A stretch of DNA of 64,000 nt from Angiostrongylus vasorum. Lineage: Eukaryota; Nematoda; Chromadorea; Rhabditida; Metastrongylidae. Positions 47,801-58,462 of this stretch are shown here, one piece after another. The stretch covers positions 1,996,001-2,060,000 of the forward strand of contig JADANN010000174.1 of the NCBI GenBank assembly GCA_018806985.1, read 5' to 3'. Numbering within the stretch: position 1 is the first letter of the stretch; every line of letters begins with the position of its first letter. The notes beneath the pieces were generated by a model. It made no database searches. It was given only the letters and a program-made list of their open reading frames with translations, and had not been told where the DNA came from. Position numbers and translations under genes: made by a program.

Positions 47801-50800
47801 GCGGCTTTCTGAGTTTATCATGGCAACCAAGACCATCCACGGTGACTTGCAATTCCAGACGCCCCACACTCAACGCTGGACGTGGGAGTCTCCTTGTGGA
47901 GAGTACCATAACGAAATAGACCACATCATAGTAAATAGGTTTTGCCTAGCCGATGTTTGTTTCAAAATTCTACATGGGATCAGACCACCGTCTCCTTTGT
48001 GCAAGATTCTATTTCTCGCGGAAAGGACAAAAAAGCCGCTAAATTCAAAAACCGAAAGTCCCAGGAACCACCGCAAACTGCGACTTATTCAATTCATTAG
48101 TCGGCTGTTGGGAAGATGCCGCTGCCGACAACATCGACGAGGAATACGATCGGCTCATTCAACATCTTCACGTTAGCGCTATAAAAACTGACAAAGACAG
48201 TTCGAAAGTCGCCAAGAGACTTCTGTCTCCAGAAACACTCGAGCTGATACGCCAGCGTGGAAACGGAGGAGCTGCAGGCAACCGCGAACTAACGTCCAAA
48301 CTTGCAAAACAATGCAGACAGGCGACAAAAGAAGATATTAAAGAGAGAAGAGCAGCAGTTACGGTCGAAGCTGCAAAGGCTGGGAAAAGCATTCGCAAAG
48401 CTCACCGAGGCTTCGCCAATTACATGACCAAGATGATTGCACTCCGACGCCCAGACGGAACAGTTACAACGTCCAGAAAGGCAATGGAGAAAATCATTCA
48501 CGAATACTACACAGATCTCTTCGATAGCTGCGTCCACCTCCCGTCATATGAAATGATGGAGGATGGATATGCTGTATCACCGGTTCTCCCTTCCGAAATC
48601 CCACATGCCATTTCGTCAGTGAAAAATCGAACAGCACCAGCTCCGGACAGCAATAAAACAGAACACCTGAAGAACCTTCCGCCAGTCCTCCTAAACACAC
48701 TGGCTCGGCTCTTCACGCGTTACCTATCTGAATGCAAGGTCCCTGTTTAATGGAAGACCAGCAAGACCGTGTCATTGTTCAAGAAGGGTGACCTACACGA
48801 TATCGGCAACTATCGCCCAATCTGCTTGCTGTCTGTCGTCTACAAACTTTTTACTCGAGTCATCCTAAACAGGATTGACAGAACAGTGGGCGAAGTACAG
48901 CCGTGTAGCTGCTAGTGGAAAATAGGCCTTCGAGTCAGTACTCGGCACCGAATATTCACTAGCTTTTAGCAGAATGCTCGACTTCGTGAGAAGACGCCAC
49001 GCGGGACTTTTCGTAGTTGTCACAGAGCAATATCTCAAACTTGGGTAATTAGACCTTTAATACACAAATACAACATTAATAACATAATAGTAACGATGGA
49101 GAAGTAATGGTAGAGGAATGACGTGAGTTAAAGCTATGAGGTGCTAAGGCTAGTAGTGAAGTGAGGCTAACAACGAGATAATGGCATTCGAATATTACTA
49201 TACCATTAATAAGTAATTAACACAATTACATTAACAGTAATAATGAATAATTACCAAGAAGTAACCGTTGGTTAGCCGTGAGCGATGCCGCGTCGCGTCT
49301 ATCCGCTGCCGGCGCGGCAGCTGAGGTAGGCAGTATGCTGAGGGCGGAGGAAGGAGACTGTATGCTGAGGCGGAGAGGGAGACAGACGGGCCGTATTTCC
49401 CGCTGAGCTAAGATTTCAACAATATAGCGATGAGGTGCATTTTAGTGGATCAATGAGGACAGTAAGTGATGAGTCATCTACGGAACACAGTCAGGCGGCT
49501 GGTCGTGGATAACGCTATGTAAGCAACGTGAAGTTTGAGCATCGATGGGTGCCACCGTTGCCTAAGAGTCAAGGGCCACTATGATAATGGCTGGAAACTG
49601 ATAAGCCTATAGCGGCTTAACAGAATACAGAGCATAAGTTGGCCGCTCAGCGGCCTTGTATGCATGGCGTACCGTGTGGGAGGAATGGTACGTACCACCG
49701 ATGGCGTTGCAGACAGAACGCATTTTAGTATAGCCGCCGCTACTGACAACACACCGCAGATCAACTGATAAACAATGAACAGTGACACTAGGATGAGGAT
49801 CAGGATGATGATGACGATACACTGAGCTGGTGGGAAACGTGACGTAGTGATGATGATGCGAAGTTAACGTACAATTCGCAACTGTCATTCAATAATGATA
49901 TGATGAGTCCAATGTACAGTAATAACTATGTGCAGTATGACTTAACAACTGCGATAATCTACATTGGTGACACACAAGATCAAAACGGTACGGATCTAGA
50001 AAGCGAAATTCACGAAGCTATTTATATGCTTCCGGAGAAGGCGGTATTTGGCACAAGTCCAGCATCATTACCGAAAACATCCGTCGGCTACCTCTCCATA
50101 TCCTCTCAAAATCCTATGGTCAGCTGGCAGACGACTGCTCTCGCCAGCATACTCATTCTCATCTTGTTATTGTACGCACGATAACTTTTGGACAGTGATA
50201 ACAAACAACAAGTTCAGATTCTAAGAATAGGTTTGCATAACAATACTGTTTACAGCGATCAAAGTTCCTTAGCATGGGATCAAGATATTTACGTTCTACG
50301 ACATTTGCTAGGTAACTTGAGAAAAACGGATATGACACTTATTTCCGAAACATACAGTCATACAAAGATAGAAATAGATATAGAAGAAAAATAGAAACTA
50401 TTCTGGGAATAGCTGCTATAAGCCGTGTGAGCAAGCAGGGTTTCGAAAAGAATTTGGTACGATGGACCACATACACACGGTAACAAGGCTCATTGAAGTA
50501 TCGCGAGACTACAAAAGACCGCTCTGTCTCACCTTCATCGATTTACAGAAGGACTTTGATTCAACTGAGATAGAAGCAGTCATGGAAGCCCTTGATAGTC
50601 AAGGAGTTCCTACTCAGTACATAAAGATTCTTCGTGAGCTGTACAAAAAATTTCACAACCAAGATATCACCGTTCTACAACGATATTATCATTGATCTGA
50701 AAAGAGTGGTTAGGCAAGTCGATACCATCTTGCCAAAATTATTTACCGCCACCCTCCAGAACGTCATGCGAACATTAGAAAGGGATAATATAGGAGTGAA

Positions 50801-52436
50801 AATCGATGGTCGGCAGTTACACCATCTTCTCTTTGCTCATGACATCGTCCTTATAACACCAAACATTAGCCAAGCGGAACGTATGCTTACCGACTTTGAT
50901 AAAGACTGTGGAAAGATTGCACTTCGATTAAATCTCACAAAAACGATGTTCATGAAGAACGGATTGGTTTCGTATGCCCCATTCACGCTCAACGGAACGA
51001 ATATCTTCGAATGCTCCAGTTATGCCTATCTAGGTAGGGAGATCAATATGATGAACGACTTAGCTCCAGAGCTGAGCAGAAGAAAACCAGCGGCTTGGAG
51101 AGCATTCAAGAGCATCAAGGATGTAGTGAAGAGAACAAAGAACACCCGACTCCGTGCCCATCTTTTCGATTCAACGGTACTTCCTGCCCTAACGTATGCG
51201 TCAGAAACCTGGTCGCTGCCTAAGCAGGATGAAAGATCTCTCAGCGTTATCGAAAGCGCAGTCGAAAGGACGATGCTAAGAGTACCCCGTTTCACACAAG
51301 TAAGGGAAAGGGATCCGAAGCTCCGACCCGCGTCAACGATCAAAAAACCAAAGATGCTGTTTTCTTCGCCAAACAGTCGGAGATAAGGTGGGCCGGACAC
51401 GAAAGTGCGTATGAATGACAACCGATGGACAAGAGCCGTTGGTGACTGGATTCCTCGGGATGTTAAACGCACTGCTGGAAGACCACCGACGCGATGGTCA
51501 GAGTTCTTCACGAAGAGCCTAGAAGAAAGATATGATGCTCGACGAATCCGTAGAGCGAGCAGAACCCACTGGGCTACTCTTGCACGCGACAGGGAAAAAT
51601 GGAAGATTTACTGGCGCCCGCTCGAGTCATTCGATGATGAACGGGACTACAGGTGATACAGGTGAGGTGATACCCTCACTTTGAATGCTGCTGGTATACA
51701 TCGGAATGGGTAAAGTATTTCTTTAATTACTCATTTTTTTCCTTCCACATTCACATATTGTTCAAATATTGCGTGCTTGCACAACAGGCAGTCACACTTT
51801 CCGGTGTGGGTGGAGCATTTGTCAGAGAAGCCCGTAGCATTTACAGACTCTAGAGGGAGGTGAGGGGGGCATCATAGACCCATTGTGGGGTCGATCGAGT
51901 GAGCATGGCTGTATTGCGCGCTCGCCGTAACCCACTCTTCCTACAGTCTTTGATCGTATCTACACACCTCAGAGGTGGACACCAAATGAATTGCATGCCT
52001 TTGTACAAAAAAAAATCTGGAATCAGCATCTCCATGTACCGACCGATTTCGCAATGGGAAATCGTCGCATTTCAGAAAAAGCTTTCATTATTGTGTTTAA
52101 AAGTGACTTCTACACAATTTTTGAGCGCTTTAGCAAACATCTGGCCGGATAAACACACTTTTGTCCCGTGGATAATCGTGAACGGAATATCGTTGAAGAG
52201 CAAACAGTTGATGATCAACAATCTGCCCTATCTTCTCTGTGACTGGTGAGTTGCATCACCGAAAAAGACGAGAGAAGCGCGGTTGTAGAGAAACATATAA
52301 GATGGGTGGGATGTTCCTTAATCTAACTCTTGATTAATTCAGGTACACTGGAGACAAGAAGATCCCGTTCTGTAGCTCGCAAAAGAAAAAAGGATGCTCG
52401 AAAAATGCTTTGAGAAACTACTATCTATCGATGTAG
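41805..52436 (+). CDS. GILT-like thiol reductase, copy B (complete)
   Basis: GILT proteins reduce disulfides in lysosomes or after secretion. Exons: 41805-41935, 43967-44135, 44515-44646, 45208-45262, 45487-45594, 52134-52245, 52343-52436; total 801 nt, 266 aa, phases consistent. Seen: signal peptide [33 protein letters not shown] saposin-A-like segment; catalytic CPDC in exon 2 ([16 protein letters not shown]) followed by [10 protein letters not shown]; exon 3 has [16 protein letters not shown], an exact match to the GILT signature CQHGx2ECx2Nx4C; exon 5 ends LQQEAAEKT; exon 6 has [11 protein letters not shown]. Intron 3 must use a GC donor (CAG|GCACGT at 44647). Intron 5 (6.5 kb) contains a nested RTE element. 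The exon-1 upstream region lacks the AG acceptor kept in copies A and C. Confidence 0.9.
42548..42905 (+). repeat. SINE-2 copy in GILT-B intron 1
   Basis: Same position relative to exon 1 as the SINEs at 40630 and 59228, so it predates the GILT duplications. Confidence 0.75.
43160..43475 (+). repeat. Repeat family R4, copy in GILT-B intron 1
   Basis: Contains gttgaccggtgattgctgac, gggttcgaatccggcaaag and aaatgtctcagcattattgt. Absent from the corresponding part of copy C. Confidence 0.7.
46698..46707 (+). repeat. Target-site duplication, left
   Basis: CCCTCACTTT, repeated at 51673-51682 on the other side of the RTE element. Confidence 0.75.
47282..47800 (+). pseudogene. RTE AP-endonuclease domain frame
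   Basis: A 172-codon open frame covering most of the apurinic-endonuclease-like domain (LTETRIR, IGDFN motifs). It breaks near 47800 and continues in another frame to about 48070. No intact ORF spans EN and RT. Confidence 0.85.
48907..50420. mobile_element. 1.5 kb insertion nested in the RTE element
   Basis: Splits the RT domain between VGEVQPC and the [11 protein letters not shown] block. It is flanked by AGCCGTGT at 48899-48906 and 50421-50428, an apparent 8 bp target-site duplication. TAGCTGCTA at the left (from 48906) and AGCTGCTA at the right (from 50411) lie at the ends. Its middle (49060-49880) matches the putative BEL/Pao LTR at 25.7-26.4 kb in the same orientation. An 8 bp duplication is more typical of hAT-type DNA elements than of BEL, so its identity is open. 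Confidence 0.65.
49900..50184 (+). other. Candidate 94-codon frame with C-terminal hydrophobic anchor
   Basis: Open frame inside the nested insertion: a polar N-terminal part ([16 protein letters not shown]) ending in [15 protein letters not shown], a membrane-anchor-like C-terminus. It could be the tail of an envelope-like or other membrane gene carried by a retroelement, or chance. No family recognised. Confidence 0.3.
51673..51682 (+). repeat. Target-site duplication, right
   Basis: CCCTCACTTT, matching 46698-46707. Confidence 0.75.
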
Positions 52437-52565
52437 CGCTCGAGAGTGATCTCTTCGACTGCCGATATGAATTCCCTGATCTTTCGTGTCAATTGAAATT
52501 TTGAAACGCATGAATTAAAGTTAATATAAGTAAAAAACTGAAAGTTACATACCAAGAATATTAGG

Positions 52566-52569
<4 letters not shown>

Positions 52570-52637
<68 letters not shown>
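52570..52637. repeat. (AT)n microsatellite 1
   Basis: About 65 bp of uninterrupted TA dinucleotides just downstream of the GILT-B stop. Confidence 0.97.
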
Positions 52638-52639
<2 letters not shown>

Positions 52640-52641
<2 letters not shown>

Positions 52642-52915
52642 AGTAGGCAGTAAATAAAAAGGTTAAGATTGCGGTTATAACTAAAGCCTCAGCTTCACTG
52701 GGTTCATTGCCAATTTGGGCTTCCCAGATCAATCCCGCTGACGGGTGATTGCTGATGGCAGAGATCGATAGAACTAGCTGAGAGACAGGCGAAACGAAGG
52801 ACCTGCATGGTGCGGTGGTGAACGCGTTACTCCTCGGAAACGACAATAGCGCGTTTGCTCTCCGCCGCAGCCACCTGCGCTCCGGAGTTTTGCAAATATC
52901 TCAGCGCCCTTGAAG
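52640..52915 (+). repeat. Repeat family R4, copy between two (AT)n tracts
   Basis: From agagtaggcagtaaataaaa to gcaaatatctcagcgccctt; has cagcttcactgggttcattg and gagagacaggcgaaacgaag landmarks. Confidence 0.75.

Positions 52916-52917
<2 letters not shown>

Positions 52918-52971
<54 letters not shown>
52918..52971. repeat. (AT)n microsatellite 2
   Basis: About 54 bp of TA dinucleotides on the far side of the R4 copy. Confidence 0.97.
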
Positions 52972-52973
<2 letters not shown>

Positions 52974-53279
52974 CATAGTAAGATATATGAAGTAAAAGAA
53001 TTAGAACTTATACGTACAAAAATTCTTGTGTTGTTCTAAAAAACAGCTAAGGGATACGCTGTCAATGTAGGAAAATTGCAAACTATAAACGTCATTAGAA
53101 AACAGATACCGAGGAACTGATGGATTTGAATCAGCACTTGGAACGAAGTCCTGTCGACGGTGAAAAATGCACTAGCAGCGAATGAACTGGTCAAGTAGCT
53201 TCTAATTCCGAAGTCGTCACATCTGCAACGTCTCGCTGACCAGAAACAGCTCAACCGTATAACCGTATGCGTTTTTTGA

Positions 53280-53600
53280 TGGCGTGGTCTTCTTATTTCT
53301 TGCGGTGTTGGCTGACGACTTAGTTTCTGATGTTGCTTTATCTTTCGGCCGATTTGCGATTCATAAGCCTGATGCTCCTCTGGGGATTGTACCTGCTTTA
53401 CAAATCGAGGTGCCATGTGCACGTTTGTTGCACGCGCGACAGCAGCCTCCTTTGAAACTTGAAATTTGGCGGAACTTCGATTTACAGTTAAAGCAAAGAT
53501 TTCGATCTTTGGTGATTTGTAGTCTTTCTTCATAGAGTTCGCACATTTTTTGTGAATGTCCTATTGTTTCGCATTAGAAACATGAATACGATCTGCTCTT
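53280..53600 (-). pseudogene. BEL/Pao gag zinc-knuckle fragment
   Basis: Minus-strand frame with CETIGHSQKMCELYEERL, then NLCFNCKS and CRACNKRAHGTSIC, the Cys/His spacing of BEL/Pao gag zinc knuckles. One stop lies inside the first knuckle. No pol follows on this strand. Confidence 0.7.
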
Positions 53601-53867
53601 GCGTATTTTTTGTTTCCGAATACTAAATTCCGCTTTTTAGGAAGGCCTTTTTCTCCAAGGTTTTGCAGTCATAGTTGATTTTATAGTCGGTGTATCCCTT
53701 GATATCCTTCAGCAGTCCGCCCATTCTCGTATCCTCTGCTCACTGCCGTGTTTTTTGTCGACCGCCTCGTTGGAAACTACCACCACGGAGAAAACTAGGT
53801 AGGAAAAAAATTTGGTAGAAAACTAGTTGACAAACTAGGTAGAAAACTAGTTGACACAAAGCAAGGG

Positions 53868-53990
53868 CTTCTGTGGTGCAGTGTGTAGCACGCGAGCCTC
53901 GGAAACGATAATTGTGGTTCTATCTGACCCGGGCTCCAAGTTTTGCAAATATCTCGGCATCGTTGTGGTCGTACACAAGACAGAGATGTC
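53868..53990 (+). repeat. Repeat family R4, truncated copy
   Basis: Ends with gttttgcaaatatctcggca, the family terminus. Confidence 0.6.
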
Positions 53991-54389
53991 GCCCGGTTTT
54001 TTATGGGTTTCATTCGTGATGTCTCACTGCCTTGCGAACCATTAAACATGGTTACCTACAGAATCACACGTGTAACCTTTGGTCTCTATTGTTGACCATT
54101 CCTGGTAGCAGTTACAACCAAGCATCGCTTAGAAACCCAAGTGCGCAATGCAATATTTGCCCAAAAGTTAAAGAACAATACATACGTCAACAACATGATT
54201 ATCACAAGTTCATCTATAGAAGAACCTACGGACAAATATAAGTGCTCAAAGTAAATTTTCGAAGATTCGGGCAGGAACTTAGCGGAATTTATGTCGAACA
54301 CTCAGCAATTGCTCCGCTAGGTGCCCTCAGAAACTTGGTACCAGGCACTCTGAAAAGTCCTGGGAATGCCATATGACTTCGAAAACGAC

Positions 54390-55060
54390 AAATTACTTCT
54401 CTGATACAAATATCCGTATAAATTAAAACTAACCAAGCGTTCAGTAGCTGAACAAGTACCAGCCATCTACGCCCTCTTAGGATGGCTCATGCCTACCAAA
54501 GCACAAGGGAAAAAAAATTTCTACAAATCCATTGGAAGGTCAGTTATACGTGAGACTTACCACACTCAAAGGCACATACCTACGACTGGCAGAAAGTAGT
54601 CGAAAATCTTGACGGATCTGAAATCTATGCTCCACAAGGTATTGCCTAATTCGAACTTGATACCAGAGTAGTCCTCTTCGCAGACACCAGCAGAGATTCA
54701 GAGAGGGAGAGAGATGGCCCTCTTGCGCTTACTTCGTATCAAATAGTCCTTTATATCTCCTAATGAGAAAATCCAAACTGCGATCAGGCAACTACGTCAC
54801 CACCATTCTAAAACTTGAGTTAAACGCTGTAACTATGGCAGTTCGTCTAGTGCGCTTAATACGTACAGCCTTTAAAAACCACATATCTGTCGAGGAGATA
54901 CTAATTCTTTCTGACTCCGCAATTGCACTGCCCTGGATACGATCATCGAATTTTGGAAAATCAATGCGAGTGCTGGTAAAAGACTGCAGCAGAGAAATAC
55001 AACGATTAGAAAAGGTTATGGAAAATCTCATCCAGTTTGCTCACCTCCGGTAGGCCTTTC
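54390..55060 (+). pseudogene. BEL/Pao pol fragment (RT connection and RNase H region)
   Basis: Plus-strand frames give LTKRSVAEQVPAIYALLGWL near 54430, ADTSRDSERERDG near 54690, then a 96-codon frame with LKLELNAVTMAVRLVRLI and ILILSDSAIALPWI, the order seen in BEL/Pao pol after the RT domain. Stops and frameshifts break it. Confidence 0.7.
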
Positions 55061-55361
55061 ATGCGAAAGTGGTGGCCCTCATGAACGGGTCAAATACAAC
55101 TAGGGATTTTGTTGCTTCATCTGTCAAATCCATTCAAAAACGTTTTTAAGGGAAATTATAAATGGCTAATAGACAGTCGGTCAGGAGTTACTAAGATTAA
55201 GATCTTAAGCTTCGTTCGAGAAAATCTGGAGCATTTTCCAAAGCATTTCAGCCAGATTAGTTCGATTTTAGTAATATTGCGGCGAACATGTGCCTTTATA
55301 ATTCACGTTCCATTGTTGTTTTTCGATTGTGATAAGAATATTTGTTATTTGCTATTTATTT

Positions 55362-55640
55362 TTGATGACCTCTCATCACATCTGCTGTGCGGATCCGAGC
55401 ACTTACATTAGATTCGTTTTCCTCGCATCCACCGCCCACAAAGCACTTTCAACATTTCGCGCATTGTTTCAGCTGAATGCTGGTCCAGTCGATTTTCCCT
55501 GCAATCATGGAGATAGCCGGGCTGAAACCTTCCTATGTTGATGGCAGGAGAGCGCTAGCGAGGGTCGAACCAAAATTCTTACTTCATGATGGACTACACC
55601 GCCAACCACTGCGCCACCGTTTCCACTCCCTCGCCCACCT
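55362..55640 (-). repeat. SINE-2 copy, distal duplicate
   Basis: Pairs with 32360-32682; both are preceded by atttgttatt and followed by an ataataat tract. Confidence 0.75.
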
Positions 55641-55657
55641 CCCCCCTCTAATTTTAA

Positions 55658-55662
55658 TGATA

Positions 55663-55701
<39 letters not shown>

Positions 55702-55713
55702 TAATAATATTAG
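55658..55713. repeat. (AAT)n microsatellite
   Basis: Trinucleotide tract downstream of the SINE, expanded relative to the matching site at 32683-32720. Confidence 0.95.
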
Positions 55714-56151
55714 CAGTAATAATAATGGCAGTGATATTAGTAATGACTGTAGTAATATAGTAATTCAGAAACAACCTTTTTGGACCGGACCATCAGTCAT
55801 TCCGTAAAATCATTTTGTGTTTCCGATAAGACGTGAAGAATGTCTCCGATGTCTTTTTTGGCCGGTATGTTGATTTTTTCTATAAAACTGAAAATTCATG
55901 TACAAAACTAAGAACGGTTTCTTTTTCGAAGACGGAAAACGGTCGCAGGTACCCCAACACTGTTTTAATGTATACGAAGCATGTGTTTCTTCAACAAAAT
56001 TTTGGAATTATCATTGTGTGATAGGCTTATTTGATACAGACAGAAAATTCCTTCATTACAGTGTCAACGTTGGGTTTGATAACCTTATCGCAGTTAGACG
56101 GGAAATTCTTTATACTGTCGCTAAGTCCTGATTAACGATGCAAAAGTTCAG

Positions 56152-56211
56152 TGCTACATCTGGTTCATGATCAACGTTCGCTGAGCGTCTCTAATTCGGC
56201 CATTCCTCATC
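56152..56211 (+). pseudogene. Duplicated PLPPR exon fragment
   Basis: Sixty bases matching the start of the PLPPR exon at 33291, preceded by the same GTTCAG acceptor context. It reads CYIWFMINVR then a TGA stop, where the parent has SYIYFMINLRGAP. Homology stops at 56211, where a CA-rich tract begins. Confidence 0.8.
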
Positions 56212-56216
56212 CTCAT

Positions 56217-56306
56217 CCACACTCACACACCACACCACACACACGCAAGCACCACAAACACACACATACACACATACACACACACGCACGCACGCACGCA
56301 CGCACG
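56217..56306. repeat. (CA)n / (CACG)n microsatellite
   Basis: CA-rich tract followed by six or so CACG units, located exactly at the junction where the duplicated block lost 4.5 kb. Confidence 0.95.
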
Positions 56307-56384
56307 GAAATGGATGCTGGCTTTCATTCGGTTTCTCTCCGGTAAACTTAACGTATTTTAACTGTTCAATTATTTTATACACCA

Positions 56385-56680
56385 AACTCTTCAAGATATG
56401 CTCGTCCAGACACCTAGTGCACGTGAACGACTATCGATGGACAACGACCGTTGGTGTCTGGATTCCTTGGTATGACAATCGTACTGTACGAAGACCTCCC
56501 ACTTAATGGTCACACTTCTTCACGAAAATCCTAGAAGAAAAATACGATGTTCAACGAGCTCTTGGAGCGAGCAGGACGCATTGGGTTACCCTTCCACACG
56601 ACGAGGAGCAATGCAAGATTTACTGGCACCCTGCTCGAGTCACCCCGCCGAACAACGGGGGCGAAAGGTGACAGATGAAA
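56385..56680 (+). mobile_element. RTE 3' tail fragment, distal copy
   Basis: Encodes VNDYRWTTTVGVWIPWYDNR and SRTHWVTLPHDEEQCKIYW; pairs with 37863-38190. Confidence 0.8.
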
Positions 56681-56689
56681 CATATGATC

Positions 56690-57830
56690 CATTCAATAAA
56701 TTAAAACACTTTTCCATTTTCTCTTCTGTGGAGCAGACGGCAAAACAATCATCTGTGTATCTGCAGTAGTGTAATGGCCTGAGATCGATTACTGGTGCTT
56801 CCACTTTAGACACAAAGGCAATGGCAAGGCTTGACGGCACTTGCTGTCACATTTCCAACCCTCTCAATTGCGCGAAATACTTCTCAAACTATATAAAGAT
56901 TCAGCAGTTTAGGCAATTCTTTAGGAGGGACATGAGCTTTCAAATTTTATGCCATAGATGTTCGTCGCTCCTTCATGTTCCATAAGGAGTTCGAGGATTG
57001 CTTGCATAGCCAAGTGATTTGACACGTTTTTTATAAAGGGCGGTAACGTTGAAGGACTCCATCATGCACACGCTTTTAGGACGCGAGTTACGTAGACGAT
57101 CCAGGAACATCTGGATGTATGGATGGAACATCTGGAAATGAGATTGAATGGGCTTCAGCAACTGGGCGAGTATTAGGGTTAATTAACTTGGAGTATTAGG
57201 TTAAGCAAGTTAGTAACTTGCGAGTTTTGGTAAGGAATTATGAGATGAAGCACGTTAGTGGTTTTGAATCAGCCGCTTTTGCCAGTTTGACCCATTCGTT
57301 GTTCAACTTTCGGCACTGAATTTTGAAACCCTTTTCAGATGATGTACGATGAAGGAATGCATCTTCAAGATGCTTCTTCGTTACCTCAACATCTAAGTGA
57401 TAATGGATTGCAACATGCTCACTACCTTTATTGCCAACAGATAATCTAATATTTCACAACCTATCCAGCTCTCGAACATTTCGCACAGCACATTTTTCTG
57501 AGGTTGGTTTCCTTTACTTAAGAGTAATATTTCAATGTGAGAGAGGCGCACTACTCTTCCATGTGTGCTCTGCGTGGTTCGTATCCATGTGAAATACTCA
57601 GTAGAAGACTCACAGAAAACTGTGATTGTGATAAAAAGCTATTCTGTGTTAAATATGATTGAAGTTCTGGTTTAGCATTTTCTGTGTTTGGTTATGGAGG
57701 TGTTTGGCAGGCTAGATTTCAGTCAACTTCACCTTCCCAGGAAGGCGAAACACGCCGAAACGCTAGTTGTTGTGAATAAATAGTGTTTAACAACAAATCG
57801 TGCTTGCTCATCAAGGAAGAAGGAAGGAAG
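56690..57830 (-). mobile_element. Penelope-like element P6, RT part
   Basis: Minus strand: LAIAFVSKVEAPVIDL then LHYCRYTDDCFAVCS (RT catalytic box, here YTDD) at 56640-56840; upstream QMFLDRLRNSRPKSVCM with FNVTALY near 57.1 kb; then a terminal repeat with degenerate hammerhead H7 near 57750. The EN half is missing; an RTE tail joins at 56680. Confidence 0.8.
57735..57768 (+). ncRNA. Degenerate hammerhead-like motif H7 (PLE P6, 5' end)
   Basis: Stem II GGCG/CGCC and GAAAC are intact, but the first core box reads CCAGGA and the triplet is GCT. Antisense to the PLE coding strand. Probably inactive. Confidence 0.4.
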
Positions 57831-58440
57831 TTATGTCTTGAAACCTTGACAAAATGCTGCACAATAAGGGATTGCGTAACAAGGACGCCATTTCCACTTA
57901 TTTTGAGCTGATCATTGTCGCCTTGTGTTCATTTGGTGCAGAAGAAATTTTCTCTGTTACTGAAATCTTTGATGTTAACTACATAGAGGTGATGTGTCTT
58001 TACCAGTCCCCTTGGAATGCCACCGTTCGAGCTTTGGTTGTCACACTGAAACGCACGAATTGCTCAAAGGAATTCTTCACCGCAGACGTTGTTGCATTGC
58101 AAGTGTTTCACTGGAACTCTTTAAGACCTCTTATTGATGTGAACAAAATTTTATTACAGCAGACTCCGTCGCTTGGTCTGTGAATGTCCACATCAAAACA
58201 TTTCAGGGTTTTTTTAAAGTAAAATGCCCTGATCTTCTATGAATACTTGTGGATCCGAACACTCATTTTGGTCGATCAATTTCTAGTTGCCGTTGTGCCC
58301 AAATCGCCTGATGTTGGCATATTTTCGGCGGTTATCAGTTTCCTTATCTTGTTGGTGATTCCTCCCCCAAGGCATTTTGCTTTACCAGTGCGCCAGGCGT
58401 GTTTCGTTTCCATTCTTTCCCTTCTTTTCGCTTGATTTCT

Positions 58441-58450
58441 CTCATTACAG
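58441..58450 (+). promoter_or_regulatory. Probable trans-splice acceptor of GILT copy C
   Basis: CTCATTACAG, twelve bases before the ATG; identical in copy A (39869-39878) and destroyed in copy B, where the aligned bases read CTCAATTCAA. Confidence 0.55.
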
Positions 58451-58462
58451 ATTCGAATTAAT

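Larger units (their letters stand above)
46708..51672 (+). mobile_element. RTE-clade non-LTR retrotransposon (complete span, inactive)
   Basis: About 5 kb flanked by a 10 bp target-site duplication and absent from the matching intron of GILT copy C near 63.43 kb. AP-endonuclease: [41 protein letters not shown] (47282-47800), then a frame change to [37 protein letters not shown] (48.8 kb), then, after a 1.5 kb insertion at 48907-50420, [34 protein letters not shown], and a C-terminal [20 protein letters not shown] block to about 51654. The catalytic box reads FAHD (50832-50843) where FADD is expected, and frameshifts and stops occur, so it is dead. It ends in tgatacaggtgaggtgata, a short TGA-rich tail. 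Confidence 0.88.
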
